Shown piece by piece: positions 52,727-60,643 of a stretch of 64,000 bases of DNA. This stretch comes from JAQVCM01 sp040403095 (lineage in GTDB: Bacteria; Bacteroidota; Bacteroidia; Flavobacteriales_D; Crocinitomicaceae): positions 15,896 to 79,895 of the forward strand of contig JBBALI010000014.1 of NCBI GenBank assembly GCA_040403095.1, given 5' to 3'. The notes beneath the pieces are model-generated. The model saw only the letters and a program-made list of their open reading frames with translations, was not told where the DNA came from and did no database searches. Position numbers and translations under genes: made by a program. How positions within the stretch are numbered: the first letter of the stretch is position 1; the number at the start of each line of letters is the position of its first letter.

Positions 52727-53683
52727 TTAGTCTAAACCTCCAATACTCAAAGATTGCTGCCCAATGCTATAAACTTCAGGCAGATCCCATAATTTGTCTA
52801 ACGTTGTGATGAATTTTTGATCAACAAGGGTTTTGATGCTAAATTCATATTCTATTAGTCCATTCTCATTGATTCCTAAATTTTTAAATTCAGTAATCGC
52901 GCAATTGTTAAAGATGGATTTAATTCGTTCAACTTTCACATTTTCATGAAACTCAATGGAAAATTGATTGTCATAATAGTTACAGCCTCCACCCCAGCCA
53001 AATTCATTGACATGCGAATGATTAATTATTGGAAGTAAAACGATTTGAAATTTTGATTTAATAATTTCTGACTGAAGCGCAATCGCTTTGGATTTTTCAT
53101 TAATAGTGACATAATCATTACATGAATTTTGTGCTTTAAAACCTTTAGAATTTAAATAAGCCAGCACTTCGTCACGTTTAAACTCGTTTTTCCATTTGAT
53201 CATGTATACACCTTCTAGGGTCTTGTAATTTATTGGACCTGCATAGCTTGCATAAGTATGTACTTTTTCTCTATTTCCATTTATTGAAAGAAATTTGTTC
53301 GAAATTCCAATATCACGCGTGAGAAATCCTTTCGCTAGTGTCAAATTTTCCTTTGTTCGAATCTCGCACCGAAATTTGTCGCCATATTTCAAGGTGATAA
53401 AAGCAACAAATTCGCCTTTCACTTTATTGAATTTGGGAAAATAAACTGAATCCTTTTCCCAGATTTTTAAAGTAAGATTGCCTCGTGTGAGATTATCTTT
53501 GTCATAAATGTAAATGGCAATCGAATCTGAACGATTTTGAGATTGAGTTGCCCTGAATGTATAATTGTTTTGTGACTGAAATCCACTCATTCCCATGTCA
53601 TAATGTTCCATCTTTCCTTCGCGCTGGTAATGAATGGATATAAAGCCATAAAAATTCCCTGCTGCATTGATATTTGGTTGCAA
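52727..53683 (-). CDS. 3' half of a gene split by one in-frame stop
   Basis: Continues without any frameshift from the 53684-54550 frame after a single TAA (53684-53686); the first codon here is TTG (53681-53683). The joined protein would be about 607 residues. The sequence flows on from LLPDSVTKI to LQPNINAAGNFYGFISIHYQ, reading like the strand-turn-strand of a DUF1573-like Ig domain. The C-terminal 200 residues contain LEGVYMIKWKNEFKRDEVLAYL, CNDYVTINE and NEFGWGGGCNYYDNQFSIEF; no family recognised. It is probably a dead 3' half, but readthrough or a sequencing error cannot be excluded. If translated alone it has no signal peptide. Confidence 0.55.
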   Translation of the reverse strand: MQPNINAAGNFYGFISIHYQREGKMEHYDMGMSGFQSQNNYTFRATQSQNRSDSIAIYIYDKDNLTRGNLTLKIWEKDSVYFPKFNKVKGEFVAFITLKYGDKFRCEIRTKENLTLAKGFLTRDIGISNKFLSINGNREKVHTYASYAGPINYKTLEGVYMIKWKNEFKRDEVLAYLNSKGFKAQNSCNDYVTINEKSKAIALQSEIIKSKFQIVLLPIINHSHVNEFGWGGGCNYYDNQFSIEFHENVKVERIKSIFNNCAITEFKNLGINENGLIEYEFSIKTLVDQKFITTLDKLWDLPEVYSIGQQSLSIGGLD

Positions 53684-54550
53684 TTATATTTTCGTCACCG
53701 AATCTGGAAGCAAAAGTTTTTTACCAATTTGTCGAACGTTAAAATTGTCCGAAGATGCCTCTACATCCAAGATGAATAAGGGAAACTTAGAATCGTTTTT
53801 AAAGCTAAATACATATTCCTTTTCGCACTTTTGTGTTGTTAATGTGTCCCATAAAAAAATGTCGTTTACACCCCTTGGTTTAGCAGAATTATGCAATATG
53901 TTGTTGGCTATTCGAAATTCATAGTCCCTTTTAGTAGAATCATAATTTTGTATATTCCCCGTTCCGAACCAAGCTGCACCGGCTGGACGCTGCGCTTGTG
54001 TCTGAGCTTTTTCGATTTGGACATTGTTTTTTTCAACGACCGGCTTGGAATGGATTATTATGGTGTTTGGCATAGAATCTTTCGCTACCATATTTTTGTT
54101 TTGTGCTGGTGTAATTTCTCCCCAAACCTGAATTGAACAATTGGCATCTTCTCCATTGAAAAAAGCATATCGAAAATTGATTAGACAATTTATTCTGCCT
54201 ACTTTTCGCAGCCATCCAGCGCGCAACAACATGAATTGACCTGGAAAAAGTGTATCCGTTCGACCGTTTGTCCGCAACCACGATACTGCACAGTCGCGTT
54301 CCCGATAATAATTTATTACCTTGTGTCCTGTGTTGTTAATCACTTTGATTTCAATTTGCGGTATAGAATCACCCGACAATTGCCCCAAATAAATACCTTG
54401 CGACGGACAGTCTAAATTGAATTCATATATTTTCTTTTTTGTAGAAAAAGTTTGAAGAGAATCAAGCACATAAGTTTCTTTCCCATACGTTTGGGAAAAG
54501 CCAAGAAGTGGCAAAAACAATAATATGATGAAAAACTTACCGATATTCAT
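53684..54550 (-). CDS. 5' half of a split gene: exported DUF1573-like protein
   Basis: 288 residues from the ATG at 54550, with signal peptide 1-19 (LLGFSQ). Residues 40-150 are beta-rich. Residues 170-190 form a Gln-rich linker, and 195-288 resemble a DUF1573-type Ig domain (RDYEFRIANNILHNSAKPRG, EYVFSFKNDSKFPLFILDVEASS). That domain ends abruptly at LLLPDSVTKI where a stop falls in mid-strand, and the same frame goes on for 318 more codons. So the original protein was probably about 607 residues and this is the truncated N-terminal part. The start overlaps the tail of a decayed small gene. Confidence 0.6.
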   Translation of the reverse strand: MNIGKFFIILLFLPLLGFSQTYGKETYVLDSLQTFSTKKKIYEFNLDCPSQGIYLGQLSGDSIPQIEIKVINNTGHKVINYYRERDCAVSWLRTNGRTDTLFPGQFMLLRAGWLRKVGRINCLINFRYAFFNGEDANCSIQVWGEITPAQNKNMVAKDSMPNTIIIHSKPVVEKNNVQIEKAQTQAQRPAGAAWFGTGNIQNYDSTKRDYEFRIANNILHNSAKPRGVNDIFLWDTLTTQKCEKEYVFSFKNDSKFPLFILDVEASSDNFNVRQIGKKLLLPDSVTKI

Positions 54551-54702
54551 GTATGTTCAAATTTACTAAAAGAACACTGATATATTCGTTTTTCTTGTCA
54601 AAATAAGTCGCTCTAATATAAATTTTAGAGTTCACTTCTGGAACCTTAAACAAGAGCCAAGTAGCTGCCTAAAAGTAAAATGATTGTTAGTGTTTGTTTC
54701 AT
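54537..54702 (-). pseudogene. Frameshifted remnant of a small exported-protein gene
   Basis: ATG at 54702 begins a signal-peptide-like start (MKQTLTIILLLGSYLALV) that hits TAA after 18 codons (54646-54648). In the +1 frame sensible coding goes on: VPEVNSKIYIRATYFDKKN and YISVLLVNLNIHEYR, ending TAA at 54537-54539, overlapping the start of the next gene. One frameshift would rejoin the parts into about 55 residues; more may be missing between. The family is unknown. Confidence 0.45.
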
Positions 54703-55030
54703 GATTTAGTTTGTCATTAATTTCCTACTGGTTTTGAATTGTTAATTTCATGTTTTTTAATGTTTTACAAACGATAAATTTACGCAACTATTGATCGTTC
54801 TAAATCATCAAAATGAACGAATAAAACCTATCTGTATGAGTTATTTTCTTAGACAAATTAATTATTTCATTAGCTAAGGCGCATTCAAGGTGATTGATCT
54901 AAATCAAGTACTCTTTTTAGGAACCATATTTAAAAACCTTTGCAGCAAGCAAAAAATATCAACTGTAGAGATTACAATATTGAGTAATTACAATATATTG
55001 CATTCTAAACTGTTTGATTTTCTGAGTCAT
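54703..55030. other. Intergenic stretch with a spaced direct repeat
   Basis: AT-rich, no credible gene. ATTACAATAT occurs twice, at 54971-54980 and 54987-54996, 16 bases apart. That could be a regulator half-site pair, though no promoter is placed beside it. Nothing else recognised. Confidence 0.5.
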
Positions 55031-55062
55031 AAAAAAGTCGGAACACAATTGCCCCGACTTTA
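55031..55062 (-). terminator. Rho-independent terminator after the DoxX-family gene
   Basis: On the minus strand AAAGTCGG, a loop holding GGCAATTGTG, then CCGACTTTTTT. Nearly identical in sequence to 50403-50434. Confidence 0.85.
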
Positions 55063-55081
55063 TATTTAATTACACTTAAAA

Positions 55082-55498
55082 CTAGCCAATTACTCTTTTG
55101 TCTTTGGCTACAAATTTGGCAAAAGCCATGAGAGCGCCTGCAACCATAATATTTCGAAAAAGATTTACCATTTCCAATTCTTTTTCCCGTGTCAAATCGG
55201 CAGTCATATTCTCCATTCCTAATTCCTGCCCCATTGCCCTTGGTAAGTGAACCAAAACAGCCATTAAAATTACATAAAGGGTCATTAGCGAATAAGCTAA
55301 TTTATCGAATTTGCCAACGACAGCACTGAAAATAAATAGTAGAATACAAACCAATGTGAAATAATTCCAAAAATATGGAAATGGAAGATAGTCAGGAACA
55401 AAGGAAGCGCCAACTTCTGGTTTTCCCAAATGCAAACCAACATACAGTAAAAACGAAAGTGGAAAAATGTATTTTCCCAAATTTAAAATTTTGTCCAT
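55082..55498 (-). CDS. DoxX-family membrane protein
   Basis: About 138 residues from the Met at 55498 (MDKILNLGKYIFPLSFLLY). The frame extends 27 codons upstream, but those residues overlap the YCII gene and lack membrane character. Four membrane helices, with LGKPEVGASFVPDYLPFPYFW between the first and second; the end is NLFRNIMVAGALMAFAKFVA and a basic tail. DoxX-like proteins are tied to membrane thiol/redox stress. The gene is 11 bases downstream of the YCII gene. Its last 110 or so coding bases and terminator are duplicated at 50404-50564. Confidence 0.82.
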   Translation of the reverse strand: MDKILNLGKYIFPLSFLLYVGLHLGKPEVGASFVPDYLPFPYFWNYFTLVCILLFIFSAVVGKFDKLAYSLMTLYVILMAVLVHLPRAMGQELGMENMTADLTREKELEMVNLFRNIMVAGALMAFAKFVAKDKRVIG

Positions 55499-55509
55499 CG
55501 TCTTAATAT

Positions 55510-55863
55510 TTAATTGGTTGAAAAAGGAATAAGTGGTCTGATTTCTACCGAACTCTTTGGATATTTGAGAATTGGGCAAGTTTTACTCCATTCTTGCACT
55601 TCTTCTAAATTGTCGGATTTACAAATCAAGAAACCTGCAATTAAGATGCTGGTTGTATCCTTGTGCGGCCCAACAGAAAGGCTCTTATTTCTGACAATTG
55701 TAGCGTCATAACGAACTGGCGCGGTATGAACTAATTTACCTTGCATGGCAATATTTCCGATCCAAGATTGCCATTTGGGCATATCTTCAGCCATATCTTG
55801 TGATGTTGTCAAGTAGCCATTTTCGGCGCTTGCGTTGCGGAATAATAATAAATATTCTGTCAT
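55510..55863 (-). CDS. YCII family protein
   Basis: About 117 residues from the Met at 55863 (MTEYLLLFRNASAENGYLTT); the frame extends further upstream but the added residues are hydrophobic junk. KWQSWIGNIAMQGKLVHTAPV and the GPHKDTTSILIAGFLICKSDN region with CPILKYPKSSVEIRPL match YCII, but the DGP motif of the ECF42-linked type is changed to VGPHKD. It is probably a non-sigma-linked member. No ECF gene is adjacent; a Crp/Fnr regulator gene follows upstream at 55956. The chemistry is unknown. Confidence 0.82.
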   Translation of the reverse strand: MTEYLLLFRNASAENGYLTTSQDMAEDMPKWQSWIGNIAMQGKLVHTAPVRYDATIVRNKSLSVGPHKDTTSILIAGFLICKSDNLEEVQEWSKTCPILKYPKSSVEIRPLIPFSTN

Positions 55864-55955
55864 CTTTTGAAATTTTATACCGATCATTTTCGGAGTGAAT
55901 AATAAAGCAAAATTCAATAAATAAAATTCCGTGAATGATGACAAAAGTCGATGTT

Positions 55956-56525
55956 TTACAATTTGGCTTTCAAGCGACTAAAAACGTCTTTATTAATACC
56001 CAAATAAGAGGCAATGAGTTTACTTGAAAGTCTTGTCATCAACAATGGTCTATATTCCATCAACCACTTTATTCTTTCCAATGCAGTCAATGAAACGAAA
56101 GAATTGATTCGATAAACCGAGTTTGCATAAGATGCTTCAAGGATTTGTTTGTACACTTTATCGAACTGCGGAACAGTCTCCATCATTGTTTGAAATGATT
56201 GTCTGTCGATTGCAAAAAGCTCGCAAGGCTCCACAGTTCTGATATTTTCTGTTGCAGGATTTCCGCTTCCAAAACTCAAAAGTTCTGAACACCAGTTATC
56301 TTCAATTACAAGGTCGCGCGTGGTTTCATTGAAATCTTTGTCGTAAACGTACACTTGTAAACAACCTTTGGCGATAAAATAAACATATTTGCAAACATCA
56401 CCTTGCTGCACAAGTTGTTCGTTTCGTTTCGTTTTTATGTGTTTGAAAGTAGCAAGCACCTTTTCCAAATTGTCAAGGTCATTTCCAAGTCGGCTAGCTA
56501 TATGATTGCGTAAAACTTCTATCAT
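55956..56525 (-). CDS. Crp/Fnr family transcriptional regulator
   Basis: A 189-residue regulator. Residues 25-125 are a cyclic-nucleotide-binding beta-roll: RNEQLVQQGDVCKYVYFIAKGCLQVYVYD and LSFGSGNPATENIRTVEPCELFAI. The C-terminus is a short helix-turn-helix, MTRLSSKLIASYLGINKDVFSRLKAKL. The phosphate-binding arginine of CRP is not obvious in FGSGNPATENIR, so cAMP binding is uncertain; no Fnr cysteine cluster either. It is likely to control the neighbouring DoxX/YCII genes downstream or the propeller lipoprotein gene upstream (12-base gap), by position only. Confidence 0.9.
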   Translation of the reverse strand: MIEVLRNHIASRLGNDLDNLEKVLATFKHIKTKRNEQLVQQGDVCKYVYFIAKGCLQVYVYDKDFNETTRDLVIEDNWCSELLSFGSGNPATENIRTVEPCELFAIDRQSFQTMMETVPQFDKVYKQILEASYANSVYRINSFVSLTALERIKWLMEYRPLLMTRLSSKLIASYLGINKDVFSRLKAKL

Positions 56526-56536
56526 TTAATTTTCAA

Positions 56537-57643
56537 TTATTTGATTGTAAATTCAAAAAATGTTTTACCATTAAACTTGCAAATTCCATCGCTATCCGTG
56601 CCGAACCAAAGTTCTCCGTTTTTGTCTTTGTAAATTGTATTTACGGCATTGCTTGTGAGACCGTCTTTGGTGGTGTAATTGGTCAAATTCATCCCGTCAA
56701 ATTTCCAAACTCCTGCATCAACCGTTCCAACCCAGATAGTTCCACTATTGTCCTCGTTAATCGAATATACTCTAGCCATTGTGCCAGACCCGGGATTTCC
56801 AGTAGCTATAAAATCGGTATTATTGAGCCCTTTTTCTTCAGTGAAATTAGTGCAAGTTTTTCCATCAAATCTGAATAATCCAGCGCCATTGTTTCCAAAC
56901 CAAAGATTCCCCTTACTGTCTTCAAAAAGACCAAGAACTGCTGGGCCGGCAAGTCCTTTTTCATTGAACCAAGTAAGTGTCTTCCCATCAAATTTACAAA
57001 CACCTTCTGCTTGCGTTCCGAACCAAACATTGCCACTCTTGTCTTTAAATGTGCAATAAACACCATATCGACTAAGTGAAAATGGATCGCTTGATTCCTC
57101 AATTGAACTTGTTGAATTAAAAGGCAAATATTCAAATAAAGAATTACTTAACTTGATCACACCACCACCTGCATAAAACCACAAATCATTGATTTTTGAT
57201 TTCCAATCGGCATTAGTACCTCTAGTTATTTTGACTTCGTTGGAAATTTCTGCAACTTTTGTACCATCAAATTTACTTATTTTGAAAGTTCCTGAACCAA
57301 ACCAAATATTCCCTAAATCATCTTCTTGAATGTTTATTATTTGATTGTCCGCAAGTCCATCCTTCGTTGTAAATTGTGTCAGCGTTTTTGAATCATAACG
57401 ATATACACCAGCACTATTTGTTCCAAACCAATATTGGCCTTTACTATCTTGAAATATACTTCTAATATTCTTATCTAACTTACTAACAGTCTCATCAAGG
57501 CTGTTAAAAGGTGTAGCTGAATTTAATTCATTTGCTTCAGTTCGTGAATTATTGCTTTGCGTTTGCCCATCACTGGCGCATGTTAAAATGAACAGACAAG
57601 TGTTTACTATCAGCTTAATCGGAACTACCCTGAGATTTTTCAT
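56537..57643 (-). CDS. Beta-propeller lipoprotein (two-component-regulator propeller repeats)
   Basis: About 368 residues from the Met at 57643 (MKNLRVVPIKLIVNTCLFIL, then LTCASDG, a lipobox-like LILTC). The longer frame to 57754 is unlikely to be used. The mature protein is a run of propeller repeats: IRSIFQDSKGQYWFGTNSAG, LADNQIINIQEDDLGNIWFG, YCTFKDKSGNVWFGT, LGLFEDSKGNLWFGNNGAG, INEDNSGTIWVGTVDAG and VNTIYKDKNGELWFGTDSDG. These are the reg-prop motif found as sensor domains of hybrid kinases, here without a kinase. It is probably a surface or periplasmic lipoprotein, with the Crp/Fnr gene next in line. Confidence 0.85.
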   Translation of the reverse strand: MKNLRVVPIKLIVNTCLFILTCASDGQTQSNNSRTEANELNSATPFNSLDETVSKLDKNIRSIFQDSKGQYWFGTNSAGVYRYDSKTLTQFTTKDGLADNQIINIQEDDLGNIWFGSGTFKISKFDGTKVAEISNEVKITRGTNADWKSKINDLWFYAGGGVIKLSNSLFEYLPFNSTSSIEESSDPFSLSRYGVYCTFKDKSGNVWFGTQAEGVCKFDGKTLTWFNEKGLAGPAVLGLFEDSKGNLWFGNNGAGLFRFDGKTCTNFTEEKGLNNTDFIATGNPGSGTMARVYSINEDNSGTIWVGTVDAGVWKFDGMNLTNYTTKDGLTSNAVNTIYKDKNGELWFGTDSDGICKFNGKTFFEFTIK

Positions 57644-57846
57644 ATAAATCACTTTGTGCATTAACGAGCGAATACTTGTCAATTTTCTACAATCGCTTTG
57701 TTTTCTTTCGGCGGATGCAGTCAAATAAAAAAATATCGTTTTACTAAAGTACAAAAGTTTTATAAAAGCGCAAGTGCTTAAATTGGCGCTATTAATCTTT
57801 CATTGCCTGATTTAAAAGCTACAAAAAGAAAAATGGGTTAAATATT

Positions 57847-58275
57847 TCATTTGAAATATTCTTGAAGATTTTCCAAATATTGCGTCCAGGCATTTGAGCA
57901 ACCCCCGTAACATTCAATTTGTGGAATTAGTCCTTCGTGGGTGAATGTAATTTTCGTTTCATTATCAATTTTTTCAATGTCGAAACAAATTTTAGTTCCC
58001 GCCCATTCATTTGTGTTTTTTAAAAATGACAAATTGCTTTCAGTAACCAACCAAACTATTTTTTTGTCAGCAACAATTTCTATTAATTTTTGATTAGAAA
58101 AATGTACGCCATCGCCTGCTCTGAAAGAAAATTCATCGTTAATGTCATCGCTTTTTCCTTCTATAGTTTCGCCAAATAAACCTACCCACCAATTTTTAGG
58201 ATTAATTAAATGCACAAATACTTCACTTGTACTTTTTGATGTCGTAATGCAAAACTGAAAATTTTGATTTGCCAT
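57847..58275 (-). CDS. SRPBCC (START-fold) protein
   Basis: A 142-residue protein. FQFCITTSKSTSEVFVHLINPKNWWVGLFGETIEGKSDDINDE is the family N-terminus; FSFRAGDGVHFSNQKLIEI and KKIVWLVTESNLSFLKN are middle strands; ITFTHEGLIPQIECYGGCSNAW-TQYLENLQEYF is the C-terminal helix. It resembles AHSA1-like proteins with a polyketide-cyclase type cavity. It lies 11 bases downstream of the DinB gene, so both are from one transcript. The ligand is unknown. Confidence 0.85.
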   Translation of the reverse strand: MANQNFQFCITTSKSTSEVFVHLINPKNWWVGLFGETIEGKSDDINDEFSFRAGDGVHFSNQKLIEIVADKKIVWLVTESNLSFLKNTNEWAGTKICFDIEKIDNETKITFTHEGLIPQIECYGGCSNAWTQYLENLQEYFK

Positions 58276-58286
58276 TTCTGATTTTT

Positions 58287-58766
58287 TTAGTTGAGTAATA
58301 CAATTTGTCCCGAATGATATTGCAAATGCGAAGTTCTCGTAATGATGATGTTTAGTTTATTGCGATTAGGTTCTTTTGCAAAATCTTCCTCAGAAACGGC
58401 AGTATGTTTTTCGAACCATTCTTCAGTTTTCATTTGTTCAAATTTTTCTTGAAGCAGCATGTTTTGTTTTTCCCACATTCCAAGTAATTCAGAAACCGTA
58501 GTCGTTTGTTCATTAACGCTATATGCTTGTTTGATAAATGGCTCGAAAAGTTCTGGAAATAATTTATCGCCCAAATCCAACAGTTTTAGCATGTCATCGT
58601 GCACGGCAATTAAATGCCCTAACAAATATGTTCCACTGTTTTTGCCAGGTGCAATTTCTTTTTGCAATTGTTCATCGCTCATTGCACTTAAGTGTTTGTT
58701 TAAATTTAAAATGGAACCATTCCATCTATCTAAAACCATTTTCACACATAATTCTGTTGTCGTCAT
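58287..58766 (-). CDS. DinB-family protein
   Basis: About 159 residues from the Met at 58766 (MTTTELCVKMVLDRWNGSIL), chosen over 58832 because the extra residues cover the divergent promoter. Four-helix bundle features: YLLGHLIAVHDDMLKLLDL with the first metal-binding His, then HTAVSEEDFAKEP and TRTSHLQYHSGQIVLLN with the paired C-terminal histidines. DinB-fold proteins are metal-dependent thiol-binding enzymes (bacillithiol/mycothiol relatives); the target is unknown. It is divergent from the GlxA regulator gene with shared operator-like repeats between. Confidence 0.88.
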   Translation of the reverse strand: MTTTELCVKMVLDRWNGSILNLNKHLSAMSDEQLQKEIAPGKNSGTYLLGHLIAVHDDMLKLLDLGDKLFPELFEPFIKQAYSVNEQTTTVSELLGMWEKQNMLLQEKFEQMKTEEWFEKHTAVSEEDFAKEPNRNKLNIIITRTSHLQYHSGQIVLLN

Positions 58767-58785
58767 CTTTTTAAATTTTATTTTA

Positions 58786-58872
58786 CAAATGTAATGTCTA
58801 AAAAACAATTTAAAATAGTGCCATTTAGACATAATTACGGGTTGATTTAGACGTGAATTTTGAGTAATTTTG
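58786..58872. promoter_or_regulatory. Divergent promoter region with three TTTAGAC sites
   Basis: Plus strand: TTG (58842-58844), 20 bases, TAATTTTG (58865-58872), a near-perfect promoter for the GlxA gene, whose start is 14 bases further on. Minus strand: TACATTTG (58786-58793) is a -7 box for DinB. Between them ATGTCTAAA (58794-58802) and TTTAGACAT (58824-58832) form a perfect 9-base inverted pair, and TTTAGACGT (58846-58854) repeats the site 22 bases on. The last copy sits inside the GlxA promoter spacer, so binding there would block its own transcription. Confidence 0.6.
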
Positions 58873-58886
58873 TCTCAAAAAAGAAA

Positions 58887-59888
58887 ATGAAACATTTGAG
58901 TATTCTAGTTCCTGACGATCAAACCAATCTGAGTACGATTGCTTGTATTGTTGGCGCATATCAAGTATTTACTGAAGCAAACAATTATTTGACTAGAAAA
59001 AACGAAAATGCCATTTTTAAAATTGAGTTGGTTGGGGCAACTAAAAATGATTATTTGAAGAACAATTTATTTTCAGTTAATCACCAAGTTTCAATTAATG
59101 AACTGGATAAAACCAATCTCATTGTCATTCCTGCATCTTTAATTAGATGTTATGAAACTGCTTCTAAAAACAATAAAATATTAATCGATTGGTTAGCAAA
59201 TCAATATAAACAAGGTGCAGAAATAGCAAGTATGTGTGCCGGAAGTTTTATGTTGGCCTCTTCCGGAATTCTTGCTGGAAAAACTTGTTCGACACATTGG
59301 GCTTTATCTGAAAAATTCAGAGAATTGTATCCTGATATAAATTTGCAAACTGACCAATTGATTACTGATGAAAACGGGATTTATACAAATGGCGGCGCGT
59401 ATTCTTTTTTAAATTTATTGATGTATTTGGTAGAAAAATTTTATGACAGACAAACTGCTATTCACTGTGCAAAATATTTTCAGATTGACTTAGACAGAAA
59501 CTTACAAGCAGAATTTTCAATTTTCAACGGACATAAAAAACACAATGACGAATCTATTTTGACTGCTCAAAAAATTCTTGAAGAAAACTATCAAGCTAAA
59601 ATTTCCATTGAAAAATTATCGGCAGATTTAGGAATTGGGAGAAGAAATTTTGACCGAAGATTTATCAAGGCAACTGGCTTTACTCCAATTGATTATTTGC
59701 AAAGAGTAAAAATAGAAGTTGCCAAAAAAATGTTTGAAACTTCTCGAAAAACTGTTAGTGAAATAATGTATGAAACAGGTTACAATGATTCGAAAGCGTT
59801 CAGAGATGTTTTCAGTCGTTTAACTGGATTGTCTCCATTGGAATATAAATCGAAATACAACAAAGACCGAAAATTGTCAGTAGTCTAA
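58887..59888 (+). CDS. GlxA family transcriptional regulator (DJ-1/PfpI plus AraC HTH)
   Basis: About 333 residues from the ATG at 58887 (MKHLSILVPDDQTNLSTIAC); the frame opens nine codons earlier at TTG within the promoter. Residues 1-185 are a DJ-1/PfpI domain with the nucleophile elbow EIASMCAGSFMLASSG and ICSTHWALSEKF after it. Residues 225-325 are a double AraC helix-turn-helix: IEKLSADLGIGRRNFDRRF and VSEIMYETGYNDSKAFRDVF. Members sense small molecules and activate or repress neighbouring genes. It is divergent from DinB with shared TTTAGAC repeats, which makes the DinB-SRPBCC transcript its likely target and suggests autoregulation. Confidence 0.92.
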   Translation: MKHLSILVPDDQTNLSTIACIVGAYQVFTEANNYLTRKNENAIFKIELVGATKNDYLKNNLFSVNHQVSINELDKTNLIVIPASLIRCYETASKNNKILIDWLANQYKQGAEIASMCAGSFMLASSGILAGKTCSTHWALSEKFRELYPDINLQTDQLITDENGIYTNGGAYSFLNLLMYLVEKFYDRQTAIHCAKYFQIDLDRNLQAEFSIFNGHKKHNDESILTAQKILEENYQAKISIEKLSADLGIGRRNFDRRFIKATGFTPIDYLQRVKIEVAKKMFETSRKTVSEIMYETGYNDSKAFRDVFSRLTGLSPLEYKSKYNKDRKLSVV

Positions 59889-59998
59889 TTCGATTCCTAA
59901 GAATGACCTTTTTTTGATGAGAGGTACCCAATCTATTTCAGCGTTTCGTCCACAATTGCAGACGAAAACAAGAAAAATTACAACTATTTTCGACTGAG

Positions 59999-60406
59999 TT
60001 ACTTCGCTCTCATGTTATTTCCTTTTGGATTATGGGTTAATTCCGCAAGTCCAAGGGCTTCCATCAAGGGAGGAATATACATCGCAAATCTTCCGCGCAG
60101 TCCTTTTTTCATTCCGTACCAACCACCAACTGGATTATTTTCAGAACGCCCCCAAGCTTCAACAGTTCCATCTTTGGTAGGTTTTTGCTCGTCTGCGCTT
60201 CCCAATTCCATCCAATCACCATGATTCTGCAACATCTTATGCAAATCATTTAGGCAATCAATGTTATAATGTAAAACCGTTTTGCCAACCGTACAAACTA
60301 AAATATCTTTTCCATCCTTTTGATCAACGTGCATTGTGTATTCACTTGTCAATGTTGGTGTTTTCAAAACCATTGGATTTTCTTTTGTGCCTATTTGGAA
60401 TGACAT
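59999..60406 (-). CDS. Conserved small soluble protein, unknown function
   Basis: A 135-residue protein with no signal or membrane segment. IGTKENPMVLKTPTLTSEYTMHVDQKDG, ILVCTVGKTVLHYNIDCLNDLHKML and VEAWGRSENNPVGGWYGMKKGLRGRF suggest a compact folded domain. I have seen similar proteins in other bacteria but cannot give a function. It is the last gene before the stop of the convergent GlxA gene, with a 110-base gap. Confidence 0.7.
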   Translation of the reverse strand: MSFQIGTKENPMVLKTPTLTSEYTMHVDQKDGKDILVCTVGKTVLHYNIDCLNDLHKMLQNHGDWMELGSADEQKPTKDGTVEAWGRSENNPVGGWYGMKKGLRGRFAMYIPPLMEALGLAELTHNPKGNNMRAK

Positions 60407-60643
60407 ATTATTACTATTAAATTACTAAACAATCATTATCTACCCAAAAGTGAGGAAAAATGTTTGAAAAAGGAACTTTTAAACAAAAAAAAGACTATTC
60501 CGGTTAAAAAGACTTGAAACTGACATCGAAAATTAAATCTTACCCATTTTTTTGACAAATCTGTCAATCTTTAGGTTCAATCGATTCAACTCACTAATAT
60601 TTTCAGTTGGTGATCTTTCATTCAATATTCTTCAGTTTTTTAA

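Noticed and set aside
53891..54281. Open frames on both strands inside the split gene
   Set aside because: Shadows; the coding frame on the minus strand has the signal peptide and continuous domain sequence.
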